From Hyphococcus flavus (GTDB taxonomy: Bacteria > Pseudomonadota > Alphaproteobacteria > Caulobacterales > Parvularculaceae), in contig NZ_CP118166.1 of the NCBI RefSeq assembly GCF_028748065.1, positions 325,501-389,500 of the forward strand: 64,000 bases of DNA. The letters run 5' to 3'. The translations under genes were made by a program, and so were the position numbers. A model generated the notes under the pieces. The model did not search any database. It was not told the origin of the DNA and worked only from the letters and a program-made list of their open reading frames with translations. This document shows positions 16,873-26,439 of the stretch, in pieces (within the stretch, counting starts at the first letter, position 1; the number at the start of each line of letters is the position of its first letter).

Positions 16873-18348
16873 CTACGCGCCGCAGAGCTTTTGCGCATGC
16901 CGCACCCAAGCCCGCATGGAGCGTGCGTTTTTCAGCTCCATGCAGTGCTCGTGCAAATCCGCTTTTCGCTCTTCATTCAGCCGCGATCCGGCAAGCGCGT
17001 TGAATTTATTCATCCGCTGCGCTGCACTCAGCGGCGCAGGCGCATTGCGATCCGGATCCTGCGCGACGGCGTGAATTCTTTCTCCGTAGCGAAGCACGAT
17101 TTCGATGGAAAGATGATCGCTGTCATTTACTTCAAACGATCCGGACCGCGCCAGCGAAATAATGTCCGGGTCCCGGAACGCTTCTTGCGTGTAATCGCCG
17201 GGCAGAACCGAACGGCGCACCAGCCACATGGCGACGACAAAGCTGAAATTGAGCGCCGCCCCGATCCGCGATGACGGCGGTTCAAAATCATTGATCTTGC
17301 GCGCCACAATACGGCTCCAGGAGGCGTTGCCGCGAACAATGAAACTTTCAATCGACGCCGGATCAAGCTCAGGAGGCGCCGCCGCCTGCAGGCCGTCAAG
17401 CGTCGGAATAATGGAATGCGATGCGGCGAAAAATTTAGGACGCAGATAAAGCGGCCCCTCAAGCCGGCCAAGATCATCCGTCAACTGCGCCAGCGCCGGC
17501 GCATCCGTCCCAGCGAAAAGGTGATAAAGCCCGGCGCGCCCCTCCAGAATGCGCGCCGCCCCGTGCTCGCCCAAGGCGGCGAGATCGGCGCTTTCGATCG
17601 CAGCGCGCGCGGCGCGCGCGACGATGATCCGCTTTTCGTCCGTCTGGTCGAAATAATATTGAAACGCGCCGCCAGCGGCGGAACCCGCGAGCGACATCGC
17701 CGAAGTGATGTCCGCAGCCGGCCTGCCCCGAAGGAAAGAGACGGCGGCGGCGGCGGCCGGTGGCCCCCATACGCCGGACGCCATCCAGCCCCGCGTTTGA
17801 ACCGGCCCTACCGGCTGAACGAAACGCCCCTGAAGCGTGTAGCCGAGCGCCGCCGCGCGAAGAAATTCGGGCCCGCTTGCATCCGCAGCCTGCGCCGCGG
17901 CAAGACAGGCCGGCATGATGACCGCCGAGGCGCGCAGCTCTCCGCGTGGATCGCTGTCGTCGATTTCAGCGGCGTGCAGCAAATACGCCATCGCAGAAGC
18001 GGCGCCTGTCTGCGAAGAAACAAGGTCGGCCGTCAACACGTCCGCATCGCGGCCGGGCGTGTTTTTTGCGAAATAGGCGGCCGCGCTCATCGGACGCGCA
18101 AGCGTTCCCGCATAAAGCATCGACGCAAGATTATCGAGCAAGGTCCACGCGACGCGCTCTTCGACCTCAACCGGCGCTCGCTCGGGCAACGCCGTCACGG
18201 CTTCTGCAATCGCTTTGGTAAAGCTGTCCGGCGGCACTTGGCTTTTCTCAGTCAGGGCGCAGGCCGGCCCGGCGCCAGCCAACGCCGCCGCGCCGCCCAA
18301 CACGCTTCTGCGCGTCATGGCGCTTTTTGAACCGCGAAAATCCGACAA
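16873..18348 (-). CDS. MmgE/PrpD-family protein with Tat signal
   Basis: About 491 residues, all-helical MmgE/PrpD type. Relatives include 2-methylcitrate dehydratase, cis-aconitate decarboxylase and iminodisuccinate epimerase. A twin-arginine signal (MTRRSVLGGAAALAGAG) suggests export, which is unusual for the family. Family features: TLLDNLASMLYAGTLARP near the N-terminus, GAASAMAYLLHAAEIDDSD, and KFFAASHSIIPTLDGL. TTG 18348 is preferred because AGAGAGG lies five bases before it; ATG 18318 is the alternative and has no ribosome site. It lies downstream of a TonB receptor gene on the same strand (73 bases). Confidence 0.85.
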   Translation of the reverse strand: MSDFRGSKSAMTRRSVLGGAAALAGAGPACALTEKSQVPPDSFTKAIAEAVTALPERAPVEVEERVAWTLLDNLASMLYAGTLARPMSAAAYFAKNTPGRDADVLTADLVSSQTGAASAMAYLLHAAEIDDSDPRGELRASAVIMPACLAAAQAADASGPEFLRAAALGYTLQGRFVQPVGPVQTRGWMASGVWGPPAAAAAVSFLRGRPAADITSAMSLAGSAAGGAFQYYFDQTDEKRIIVARAARAAIESADLAALGEHGAARILEGRAGLYHLFAGTDAPALAQLTDDLGRLEGPLYLRPKFFAASHSIIPTLDGLQAAAPPELDPASIESFIVRGNASWSRIVARKINDFEPPSSRIGAALNFSFVVAMWLVRRSVLPGDYTQEAFRDPDIISLARSGSFEVNDSDHLSIEIVLRYGERIHAVAQDPDRNAPAPLSAAQRMNKFNALAGSRLNEERKADLHEHCMELKNARSMRAWVRHAQKLCGA

Positions 18349-18421
18349 AAAAACCTCTCTTTTTGCTGGTGGCAGCATGCTCATATTTTTCAGCGTTCGC
18401 CATGGCGCACATCGGGTTTGC

Positions 18422-20650
18422 TCAGAACCTGTAACGCAGTTCCACGCCGGTCGCGCGCGGCGTTCCGAGCCTTTGCGTCGTCGCTTCCTGGAAAGTGAGA
18501 TACTGTTCATCAAAGAGATTGTTGACAAAACCGGCGATCTCGATCCGGTCATAGGTTACGCCGAACCGAAGATTGACGATTTGAAAATTATCAAGCAACG
18601 GAGACGGAACCGTCAGCTCCTGCGTTCCGCCCCATTGCCCGTAAGCGAACAAATTGACGAACATGTCGATCTTGTCGTTGAACGGCTGACGATAGTTGAG
18701 GTTTGAAGAAGCAAGCCAGTTCGGCGTCTGCGCCGTCGGCACGCCGGTCAGCGGTCCCTCCGTCACTTTTCCGTCCTGGCGAGAGGCCGCCAAAGTCGCC
18801 GTCAGCGTCCCTGCCCCGACCTCGAACGAACCGTTGAATTCGGCTTCAACGCCCCAGGTTCGCGCCTTGCCCGCATTGTCGAGAAAAACCGTCGGGGCCA
18901 CCGGACACGCCGGCAGGGTCACGCTGCAGCCATTGTCACGCTGCACGATGAGATCATCGGCCTCGGCGACATAGCCCGCAATCGCTACATATAAGTCGCC
19001 AAACTGGCCCTTTACGCCGCCCTCATACTCCGTCGAGGTTTCATCATTATAGGCGGCCGGGACCGGTATTGGCTGCAACGGCGTGCCAAGACTCGCATTG
19101 AACCCGCCGGCGCGATAGCTGCTCCCGACTTTTCCGTAGATTTGCCAGTCATCGGCGAAGCGATAAGCCAGCGTCGCATTATAGGAAACATTATCCGACG
19201 ACCGGTCAGCGGAAAAATTGAACGCATCCCCGCCTGTTTCCATGCCGGTGAAATCGTCGATCAAGCTCGACGTGCTGGAACGGTCGTCATTTGTGTAACG
19301 CAGTTCTCCCGTCAGGTTCAGCCGCGGCGTGATGTCTATCCCTAAAGACCCGAAAAACGCATAGGAATCATATTCCAGATCGACATCCGCACGGGTCCGC
19401 GTGAACACATTGATGATCTGGTTCGTTTGCGTCAGGCGGAAGGCGTTGCTGTCTTGCGTGAGATATTCAAAACCGCCCAGCCAGACGACGCGATCGTCAA
19501 ACAGTGTTCCGGTCAGATGCGCGACCTCGGTGATCGTCCTCGTTTCGTCGCGCTGATTGACGTAACTTTCACCGCCAAGCGGGAAAATCACCTCCCCGCT
19601 CAGATACGCTTCAAGCGCGCGCTCAGGCGTGATGGCGTCGGCGTCAAACGTATATTCGGAATTGCGCTGACGGATCAGCGTGTTCGAATGCAGCGTCGCC
19701 CAGCCAAGATCATATTCGATTGAAAGACCGCCGGCGTTGATTTCCTGATGCGCGAAAGGCTCCGTGCTGTGGTCGTATTCATAAGGCGGCTGGACGAAGC
19801 CGAGGGGAAAGATCGGTCCCGGGTCGATGACGACGCGATAGGTGATCGCCGGCACATCGAGATTCTGACGCTCGCCAAGAAGCGTGACGTCAAGCCGGTC
19901 ATTTTTGTATCGGACTTGCCCCCTATAGTCCAAGCCTTCCTGTCGGTCGAAATAAACGTCATTGCTCGGATTATAGAAAAAGCCTTCATTTTGATGAACG
20001 CCGTCGATCCCGACACGAAACGCCCATTCGTCCGAGGGCGATGCGTTCAGCACAAGCTGGCCTTCTTTTCCTTTCGTCTGCGTCGTGTAGCGCAGGTCGA
20101 GATAGCCGCTGTTTTCGAATTTCGGTTTCGCCGTGATCAAGTTGACGGCGCCGCCGACTGCATTGCGCCCGTAAAGCGCCCCTTGCACGCCCCGCAGCAC
20201 CTCAACACGCTCCGCATCGAAAATATCAAGGCGGGAAAAACTGCGCCCGCCAACCGTGCCGCCGCCGATGTAAACGCCATCACGATAAAGCCCCACGCTC
20301 GGATCGGCGTTTGTCGCGCGCGCTGTCGAAGAACCGCGGATGGACACTTCGGAATTGACGGGCGAGGTCGTATCGAAGAAACGCACGCCCGCCTGGCCCG
20401 CAAGAAGGTCCTTGGCGGATCGCGGCCCGCCCCTCTCCTGAAGATAGTCGGCGGAGAGCACCGCGGCCGACGCAGGCACATCCGACAGACGCTCTTCACG
20501 GCGGCGCGCCGTGACGACGATCAGGTCGCTTGCGGCGGCCGACGCGTCAATATCAGCAGCGCCAGCTTCCGCCTGCGCCGCCGCGCCGCCGCTCGCCAGC
20601 GAAAGCGCCCCCAGAGCCACGCCGCTCGCAAGCCAATCACCCAGTTTCAT
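18422..20650 (-). CDS. TonB-dependent receptor (catabolic-island type)
   Basis: Outer-membrane receptor, 742 residues, with a signal peptide ending near GAAAQA, a TonB-box-like IVVTARRREE, plug domain (RVEVLRGVQGALYGRNAVGG, AVNLITAKP) and a barrel that ends in RYRF. Ribosome site AGGGAGG precedes ATG 20650. It belongs to the large group of receptors that take up complex organic compounds in sphingomonad-like bacteria, not obviously siderophores. Its promoter carries palindrome site B. Probably co-transcribed with the MmgE/PrpD gene. Confidence 0.92.
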   Translation of the reverse strand: MKLGDWLASGVALGALSLASGGAAAQAEAGAADIDASAAASDLIVVTARRREERLSDVPASAAVLSADYLQERGGPRSAKDLLAGQAGVRFFDTTSPVNSEVSIRGSSTARATNADPSVGLYRDGVYIGGGTVGGRSFSRLDIFDAERVEVLRGVQGALYGRNAVGGAVNLITAKPKFENSGYLDLRYTTQTKGKEGQLVLNASPSDEWAFRVGIDGVHQNEGFFYNPSNDVYFDRQEGLDYRGQVRYKNDRLDVTLLGERQNLDVPAITYRVVIDPGPIFPLGFVQPPYEYDHSTEPFAHQEINAGGLSIEYDLGWATLHSNTLIRQRNSEYTFDADAITPERALEAYLSGEVIFPLGGESYVNQRDETRTITEVAHLTGTLFDDRVVWLGGFEYLTQDSNAFRLTQTNQIINVFTRTRADVDLEYDSYAFFGSLGIDITPRLNLTGELRYTNDDRSSTSSLIDDFTGMETGGDAFNFSADRSSDNVSYNATLAYRFADDWQIYGKVGSSYRAGGFNASLGTPLQPIPVPAAYNDETSTEYEGGVKGQFGDLYVAIAGYVAEADDLIVQRDNGCSVTLPACPVAPTVFLDNAGKARTWGVEAEFNGSFEVGAGTLTATLAASRQDGKVTEGPLTGVPTAQTPNWLASSNLNYRQPFNDKIDMFVNLFAYGQWGGTQELTVPSPLLDNFQIVNLRFGVTYDRIEIAGFVNNLFDEQYLTFQEATTQRLGTPRATGVELRYRF

Positions 20651-20734
20651 CTGCCGCCTCCCTTACACGCCGGCGCTGTTCGCGCGTTCGCCACCCGCGC
20701 GCCGTCAATTATGACTGTTATGCGAGCGATATTA

Positions 20735-20749
20735 TGTCAATAATTCACA
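20735..20749. promoter_or_regulatory. Palindromic operator candidate, site B (TonB receptor gene on minus strand)
   Basis: TGTCAATAATTCACA matches site A in 13 of 15 positions. On the minus strand it includes TTGACA, usable as -35. A second dyad, GTCAATTATGAC (20704-20715), lies nearer the receptor start and could cover the -10 area. Confidence 0.55.
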
Positions 20750-20874
20750 AATAGGAAGACGGTGGAGAGATTTCCTCGCGTAATTTTCAGCGCTGCAGCA
20801 CGCCAGCGCCTCACTGAAAAGGCGCCGCGGGCCGCCGGGGGCGTCCCTATTTTCCTCATGTTTCCCAGAAAATG

Positions 20875-20917
20875 TGCCAGCCGAAGCGCCGCCGGCGCCA
20901 GCGCGTAATGGCTGGCA
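20875..20917. repeat. Nested inverted repeat between divergent TonB receptor genes
   Basis: TGCCAGCC (20875-20882) pairs with GGCTGGCA (20910-20917), and the spacer holds a second dyad GCGCC-GCC-GGCGC (20886-20898). No T-run follows on either side, so it does not look like a terminator. Function unknown. Confidence 0.45.
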
Positions 20918-20972
20918 AGCCAAGGAATCGCAGGCGCTGTGGATTTTCACAGTTGCCTTTCACCAGACATTA

Positions 20973-20987
20973 AGTCAATAATCGACA
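20973..20987. promoter_or_regulatory. Palindromic operator candidate, site C (TonB receptor gene on plus strand)
   Basis: AGTCAATAATCGACA is identical to site A over 14 bases and lies 85 bases before ATG 21072. The flanks ATTAAG-/-CATATTG continue AT-rich, as in a promoter. Confidence 0.55.
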
Positions 20988-21071
20988 TATTGTAAAAATA
21001 GCCCGTCCACGCGCCGGCAAGAAGCGCAACAGACGGACAGCAGCCCGACATTCGGGCGCAAGGGAGGGAAA

Positions 21072-23321
21072 ATGCGCAAGACTATCCTGACGGCTTCCGT
21101 CTGCGCCGCCGCGTTTACAGCAAGCGCCGGCGCGCAAGCACAACAATCGACGTCCGGCGACGTGATTGTGGTAACGGCCCAAAAGCGCGAGCAAAACATT
21201 CTCGACGTCGGCGCGACCGTGACTGCGATCAGCCAACAAACGCTTCGGGACGCGCGCGTCCTCGAAATGCGCGACATCGCGACTTTTGTTCCGAATGTCG
21301 ACATCCGCGAACAGGCGCCCGGCACCCTGCCGGTGATCACCATTCGCGGCGTCGGACTCAATGATTTCAGCAACACCAACAACCCGAGCGCCGGCGTTTA
21401 CATCGATGAAGTCTATCTCTCCTCGCTTGGGCTTCTTGCTTTCGACTTTTTCGACCTTGAGCGCATCGAAGTTCTGAAGGGCCCGCAAGGCACGCTTTAC
21501 GGCCGCAACTCAACAGCGGGCGCCGTCAATTTCATCACGGCGAAACCGAATTTCGACGCCCCCCTGACCCGGCTGTCCGCTAGCTATGGCAATTACGACA
21601 CGCTCGAAGTCGAGGGCGTGACCAATATTCCCGTTACCGAAGAACTCGCCATTCGCCTCGGCGCCAAGTCCATCCGCCAGTGGGAGGGCTATTATTTCAA
21701 CCGCGCAGTCGACGACGATATCGGCGAACGCAACATCGCGCTCGGCCGCGCGCAGCTTCGCTGGACGCCGGGAGACAGCGCGGACATTCTGTTGAAAGTC
21801 GAGGGCTACTCGAACAATTCCGGACTTGGTCAGGGCGCGTTTTTCGGCGCTGTAGACTATACAAACCCGCCGAGTTTTGCGTGCGCCGCCATTGCGGAAA
21901 ATGAAATCGACCCGACCTGTACGGACTTTTTCGGCTACAGCGATCCTGACGGCGACCCTTACACAGGCGACTGGTCGGATCGGCAGTTTTACGACGCCAA
22001 ACAGATCGGCGCGACGCTTCGCGGCGTATTCGACCTTGGCGGCGCGGAACTGACCAGCGTCACCGGCTTCATCGATCACTATCGTGAAGCTTATAACGAT
22101 CTCGACGCCTCGCCGCTGACCGCGCTTGAATTCCTGCCGACCACAGACGTCCGGCAATATTCTCAGGAACTCAGGCTCGCCGGCAATCTCAATGAGAATT
22201 TTGACTGGCTCGTCGGCGCTTTCTGGTCGCACGATCACATCGTCGTCGGATCCACCGGCTATGCAGACGTCCTCTTTCAAACCCGCACAAGCGGCTTTGG
22301 CGACCAGACGACGGATTCAGTCGCCGGTTTTATCCACGGCGAATATGCGCTGACCGACACGCTATCCGTTATCGGCGGCCTCCGGCTCACCTGGGAGGAA
22401 AAAGAATACACGGCGCGCGTCTTTGACGACAATCCGTTCGGCACGAGCTGCCTGATCAGCCTCACCTGCTCGCCGGGCCCGACGCCTCAAATTACGCTCG
22501 CTGCGGCGGACGCCCTTAAAGCGGAAGACACCAACCTCTCCTGGAAAGCCGGGCTCGACTGGAAGCCGCTTCCTTCAACGCTGCTTTACGTCAGCGCCTC
22601 GCGCGGCGTGAAATCGGGCGGCTTCTTCTTCGGCTTCGCCACAAACAGCGGCTCCTTCCAGCCCTTCGAACCGGAAAGCCTGGTCTCTTATGAAGCCGGC
22701 GTGAAGCACCAGACCGCGAACGGCGCCCTGCGGCTGGCCGCGAGCGGGTTTTATTACGACTATTCCGACATCCAGACCTTCATCCGCGACCAGTCGGGCG
22801 CAGTCCCGTTCCAGCGCCTCGGCAACGTTGATGAAGCGAATCTGTACGGCGCCGATCTCGAAGCGACATTGGCGCCGCCGGCAATTGAAGGGTTGACGCT
22901 GACGGTCGGGCTCGGACTTCTCGATTCCGAATTGGGCGAGTTTGTCGCCCTTTCCGGCCCGGCGCCGAAGGGCAACGAATTCCCCAATGCGCCCAGCGTC
23001 ACCTTCAACACCCTGGCGCGTTATGAACGCGCGATCTCTCCCGGATTGCGCGGCGTCATCCAGATTGACGGCCGCTATTCCGGCTCCACCTTCAAGGACG
23101 CGCTCAACGATCCGCTGATCGCGTCTGACAGTTTCACGTTATGGAACGGCCGGCTCGCCGTTGGCGCTGAGGACGGAAGCTGGGAAGCCGCGCTCTGGGC
23201 CAAAAATATCTTTGACGAAGCTTATAAGGTTCAAGGCGTCAATCTGACGAGCCTCGGTTTCGGCTATGAAAACTACAATCCACCGCGCACTTTCGGCGGA
23301 ACGATAACCGTTCAGTTTTAA
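21072..23321 (+). CDS. TonB-dependent receptor (catabolic-island type)
   Basis: 749-residue outer-membrane receptor. Signal peptide to about residue 23 (SAGAQA), then VIVVTAQKREQNILDVG, plug motifs ERIEVLKGPQGTLYGRNSTA and AVNFITAKP, and a barrel ending in TVQF. AGGGAGGG ribosome site before ATG 21072. It diverges from the other receptor gene of the island; both promoters carry the same palindrome. Followed after 175 bases by a terminator and the acyl-CoA ligase gene. The substrate is unknown. Confidence 0.93.
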   Translation: MRKTILTASVCAAAFTASAGAQAQQSTSGDVIVVTAQKREQNILDVGATVTAISQQTLRDARVLEMRDIATFVPNVDIREQAPGTLPVITIRGVGLNDFSNTNNPSAGVYIDEVYLSSLGLLAFDFFDLERIEVLKGPQGTLYGRNSTAGAVNFITAKPNFDAPLTRLSASYGNYDTLEVEGVTNIPVTEELAIRLGAKSIRQWEGYYFNRAVDDDIGERNIALGRAQLRWTPGDSADILLKVEGYSNNSGLGQGAFFGAVDYTNPPSFACAAIAENEIDPTCTDFFGYSDPDGDPYTGDWSDRQFYDAKQIGATLRGVFDLGGAELTSVTGFIDHYREAYNDLDASPLTALEFLPTTDVRQYSQELRLAGNLNENFDWLVGAFWSHDHIVVGSTGYADVLFQTRTSGFGDQTTDSVAGFIHGEYALTDTLSVIGGLRLTWEEKEYTARVFDDNPFGTSCLISLTCSPGPTPQITLAAADALKAEDTNLSWKAGLDWKPLPSTLLYVSASRGVKSGGFFFGFATNSGSFQPFEPESLVSYEAGVKHQTANGALRLAASGFYYDYSDIQTFIRDQSGAVPFQRLGNVDEANLYGADLEATLAPPAIEGLTLTVGLGLLDSELGEFVALSGPAPKGNEFPNAPSVTFNTLARYERAISPGLRGVIQIDGRYSGSTFKDALNDPLIASDSFTLWNGRLAVGAEDGSWEAALWAKNIFDEAYKVQGVNLTSLGFGYENYNPPRTFGGTITVQF

Positions 23322-23338
23322 GCGCCTGGATTGACCAG

Positions 23339-23376
23339 ATGTGAGCGGAGCGCTTCCTCCCCCGTTCCGCTCACAT
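23339..23376 (+). terminator. Hairpin after the TonB receptor gene
   Basis: Perfect 11-base stem ATGTGAGCGGA / TCCGCTCACAT with a 16-base loop, starting 18 bases after the receptor stop. No clear T-run follows, so it may be a Rho-assisted or attenuating terminator. Confidence 0.6.
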
Positions 23377-23496
23377 TCCCTCACCCCGGCAGAGGCCGGC
23401 GTGCAATTTTCCGGAAGACGGCCGGATTTGCTATGTAAACTGCATGGCCTGATCTGCTAAGCACTCTGCAAATGTAAAAAAATTTGGGAAGAAACC

Positions 23497-25116
23497 GTGC
23501 TTGACGGGCTCATGCAACGTTCGCCGCTGATGATCAGCGGCATTCTGGACTACGCGGCCAACGCGCATGGCGACAGGGAAATCGTCTCCCGACTCCTAGA
23601 CGAGCCTTTGCATCGCTATGACTACGCCGGATTGCGCCGCCGCGCGGCGAAATGCGCACAGATGCTCAAAACGCAAGGAGTAGCGCCCGGAGAATGCGTC
23701 ACCTCTCTTGCCTGGAACACGCACCGGCATCTTGAGTTATTTTACGCCGTTCCCGGCATTGGAGCCGTTTTGCATACGGCCAATCCCAGATTTTCAGAGC
23801 AACAGCTCGCCTACACCATCAATCATGCGGGCAGCCGGATTTTGATGTTTGACAAGTCTTTCGCCGCGCTGGTCGAACGCCTGCGGCCGCAGCTTTCCTC
23901 CATCGATACTTTTATTGTGCTGTCGGAAGACGCCTCCTCCGTAAACGGCGAACTCAATGCGGCGAGATACGAAGATCTTATCGCCGATCAGGACGAGGAA
24001 ATCGTTTGGCCCGCCTTTGATGAAAACGCCGGAGCGTTCTTGTGCTACACATCGGGAACGACCGGCGATCCCAAAGGCGTTCTCTACAGCCACCGGTCTG
24101 TCGTGCTGCACGGCCTGGCCGCCGGCCTGCCCGGCGCTTTCAATTTTTCCGCATTTGACTGCGTCATGCCCTGCTCTTCGCTTTATCACGCGACAGCCTG
24201 GGGCCTTCCTTTCGCTGCCGCGATCAATGGCTGCAAGATCGTGCTGCCTTGCGAAAAGATGGATGGCGCCAGTCTTCAGGAGCTTATCAAAAACGAAGGC
24301 GTCACCTTTTCCGGGGGCGTGCCGACCATATGGACCATGTATCTCGACCATCTTGCACGTACAGGCGAAACCACAGAAACGCTGGAACGCATCATCATCG
24401 GCGGATCGGCCGTGCCCCGCGCCATGGCGGAAACCTTCCGGGACAAATACGGCGTCACAGTTCGCCAGATCTGGGGCATGACCGAAACCAGCCCGCTCGG
24501 CGTCGTGGCGACGCCAACGCCCAAACTGGCGGCGCGCGGTGAAAAAGAGCTGAACGACGTCATCTGGACCCGTCAGGGCCGTCTGCAATTCGGCATTGAA
24601 CTCAAGATCGTCGACGACGATGGCAAGGCGTTGCCGAATGACGGCGAAACCTCTGGCGCACTTCTTGTTCGCGGCCCATGGACGATTGAACGCTATTACC
24701 GGGCGGAGAAATCCGCGCTTGATGCAGACGGATGGTTCGACACCGGCGACATCGCCACGATCGACTCGCAAGGTTTCCTGCGCATTACTGACCGCAGCAA
24801 AGACGTCATCAAATCCGGCGGCGAATGGATCAGCTCCATCGATATCGAAAACGCGGCCGTCTCGCACCCGGACATTCGAATCGCCGCTGTCGTCGGCGTG
24901 AAGCATCCAAAATGGGAAGAGCGCCCAATTCTCGTCGTTGAAACACATAACGGCGCCGCCCTGTCGGATCAGGAGGTCCTGAGCCATATCGAGCCGCATT
25001 TTGCAAAATGGTGGCTTCCGGACGCCGTTATCTTCGCAGAGGTGCCGCTGACGGCGACTGGAAAAATCGACAAGAAGAAACTGCGCGATCAATATAGATC
25101 ACGCTTATTGTTTTGA
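23497..25116 (+). CDS. AMP-binding acyl-CoA synthetase (long/medium-chain type)
   Basis: Activates a carboxylic acid to its CoA thioester with ATP; 539 residues. The start is GTG 23497 after GGGAAG. AMP-binding motif [12 protein letters not shown] at about 184-195, GMTETSPLG in the A5 region, TGD near 430, and the catalytic lysine in TGKIDKKK (about 523). N-terminal [19 protein letters not shown] is typical of the group containing long-chain fatty-acid and methylmercaptopropionate CoA ligases. In context it would activate an acid released by the island's esterases. Confidence 0.93.
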   Translation: MLDGLMQRSPLMISGILDYAANAHGDREIVSRLLDEPLHRYDYAGLRRRAAKCAQMLKTQGVAPGECVTSLAWNTHRHLELFYAVPGIGAVLHTANPRFSEQQLAYTINHAGSRILMFDKSFAALVERLRPQLSSIDTFIVLSEDASSVNGELNAARYEDLIADQDEEIVWPAFDENAGAFLCYTSGTTGDPKGVLYSHRSVVLHGLAAGLPGAFNFSAFDCVMPCSSLYHATAWGLPFAAAINGCKIVLPCEKMDGASLQELIKNEGVTFSGGVPTIWTMYLDHLARTGETTETLERIIIGGSAVPRAMAETFRDKYGVTVRQIWGMTETSPLGVVATPTPKLAARGEKELNDVIWTRQGRLQFGIELKIVDDDGKALPNDGETSGALLVRGPWTIERYYRAEKSALDADGWFDTGDIATIDSQGFLRITDRSKDVIKSGGEWISSIDIENAAVSHPDIRIAAVVGVKHPKWEERPILVVETHNGAALSDQEVLSHIEPHFAKWWLPDAVIFAEVPLTATGKIDKKKLRDQYRSRLLF

Positions 25117-25230
25117 ACAGGGCGCCCACGCAACACTTATGGCCTGACCCATCGAAGTTGAGGTGACATTGTGAAAGTGGCCCAGACTCAGGGTTAGTTT
25201 TCCGGCGAAAATCTCGAGAAGGAGATCGCC

Positions 25231-25512
25231 GTGAAGAGGAAGAGATATTCAGTTGAACAAATTGTCGCCGTCCTGAAGCAGGCCGAGATGGGAACGCCGG
25301 TTGCGGACCTGATTCGGCATGCCGGCATTACTGAACAGACCTTTTATCGATGGAAGAAGAAGTATGCCGGCCTCGAGAGTGACCAGGTGCGGGAGCTGAA
25401 GCAGGTTCTCGATGAGAACACGCGTCTGAAGAAGCTTGTTGCGGAGTTAAGCCTCGACAAATCTGTGCTCCAGGATGTTCTTTCAAAAAAGTTTCCCGGC
25501 CAGCGCTCATGA
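25231..25512 (+). CDS. IS3-family OrfA (HTH transposase subunit)
   Basis: 93-residue HTH_Tnp_1 protein with KRKRYSVEQIVAVLKQAEMG and GITEQTFYRWKKKYAG, then a leucine-zipper-like stretch (ENTRLKKLVAELSLDKSVLQ). The start is GTG 25231 after GAGAAGGAG. Near the end an A6G run (25485-25491) allows a -1 shift into OrfB. Confidence 0.92.
   Translation: MKRKRYSVEQIVAVLKQAEMGTPVADLIRHAGITEQTFYRWKKKYAGLESDQVRELKQVLDENTRLKKLVAELSLDKSVLQDVLSKKFPGQRS
25485..25491 (+). promoter_or_regulatory. Programmed -1 frameshift site of the IS3 element
   Basis: A-AAA-AAG is placed in the slippery frame of OrfA (TCA AAA AAG). After a -1 slip the frame continues without stop into OrfB through its ATG at 25509, giving the OrfAB transposase expected of IS3 elements. 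Confidence 0.75.
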
Positions 25513-26354
25513 AGGAAGTTGTAGCCTATATCATGGCGGCGCATGGCTACAGCGAGCGCAGGGCCTGTCAGGTGACGCGCCAGCATCGATCGACCCAGCG
25601 GAAGAAAATGGTCAGCGATCCGCTGACAGAGCTGCGCCAGCGCATGCATGAGATTGTGGCGACGCGCATCCGCTATGGCTATCGAAGGGTTCACATCATG
25701 CTCAAGCGTGAAGGCTGGAAGATCGGCCACAACAGAGTCTACCGGGTCTACCGTGAAGAGGGTTTAGTCCTGAAAACAAAGCGTCCGCGGCGCCGGAAGA
25801 TGGCGACGCATCGCGAGGCGCGATGTCAACCGAAAGTGCCGAACGAAGCCTGGAGCCTCGACTTCGTTCACGATCAGCTTTCGAATGGCCAGAAGATCAG
25901 GGCGCTTACCATCATTGATGTCTACACCCGCGAATGTTTGGCGATCGAGGTCGGCTATCGGCTGCGAGGGGAGAATGTGGTCGAGGTTTTGAACCGGCTC
26001 GTTCGCTTCCGTGGCGCGCCCAAAGCGCTGTTCTGTGACAATGGCGCCGAGTTCACCGGCCAGATGGTGGATCTGTGGGCTTACCACAACAAGGTCCGCA
26101 TGGACTTCTCCAAGCCCGCCACACCGACTGACAACGCCCATATCGAGTCTTTCAACGGCTCGCTGCGCGACGAGTGCCTCAATCTGCATTGGTTCGAAAC
26201 GCTGGCCGAGGCGAAACGGGAAATCGAAGCCTGGAGACGCGATTACAATGAGAGCCGGCCTCACATGGCCCTTGGCAACATCGCCCCTTCGGAATATGCT
26301 TTGCAAGCAAGGAATTGCCGGACCACAATGGAAAGATCAGCAGTCGGAAAATAA
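25509..26354 (+). CDS. IS3-family OrfB (DDE integrase)
   Basis: 281-residue catalytic subunit. HTH_21-like N-terminus, then rve core with the first Asp in SLDFVHDQLSNG, the second in FCDNGAEFTGQ, and the Glu in AHIESFNGSLRDEC; ends with RPHMALGNIAPSEYA. The start overlaps the OrfA stop (ATGA). All catalytic residues are present. Confidence 0.93.
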   Translation: MKEVVAYIMAAHGYSERRACQVTRQHRSTQRKKMVSDPLTELRQRMHEIVATRIRYGYRRVHIMLKREGWKIGHNRVYRVYREEGLVLKTKRPRRRKMATHREARCQPKVPNEAWSLDFVHDQLSNGQKIRALTIIDVYTRECLAIEVGYRLRGENVVEVLNRLVRFRGAPKALFCDNGAEFTGQMVDLWAYHNKVRMDFSKPATPTDNAHIESFNGSLRDECLNLHWFETLAEAKREIEAWRRDYNESRPHMALGNIAPSEYALQARNCRTTMERSAVGK

Positions 26355-26439
26355 CGCTGACCCTGGACCACCATTCCCAAGCGCTTCACAGCAGTCGGAA
26401 AATAACGCTGACCCTGGACCACCATTCCCAAGCGCTTCA
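26338..26439. repeat. 51-base exact tandem duplication at the right end of the IS
   Basis: The 51 bases 26338-26388, which contain the right inverted end (CGGAAAATAACGCTGACCCT onward), are repeated without change at 26389-26439. This gives the element two right ends in a row. Confidence 0.9.

Larger units (their letters stand above)
25178..26370 (+). mobile_element. IS3-family insertion sequence (complete)
   Basis: Two overlapping genes for a HTH protein and a DDE integrase are bounded by imperfect inverted ends: TGGCCCAGACTCAGGGTTAG at the left and the reverse complement of a CCTGGACCA end at the right (TGGTCCAGGGTCAGCGTTA). The CDS pair fills nearly all of the 1.19 kb. The right end is repeated exactly once more (26389-26439). 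Both ORFs look intact, so the element may be active. Confidence 0.85.

Noticed and set aside
23794-25092. 432-residue minus-strand frame opposite the acyl-CoA ligase
   Set aside because: Antisense shadow of a gene with full AMP-binding motifs.
26338-26439. CRISPR-like direct repeat
   Set aside because: Two adjacent exact 51-base copies without spacer; explained as duplication of the IS right end.
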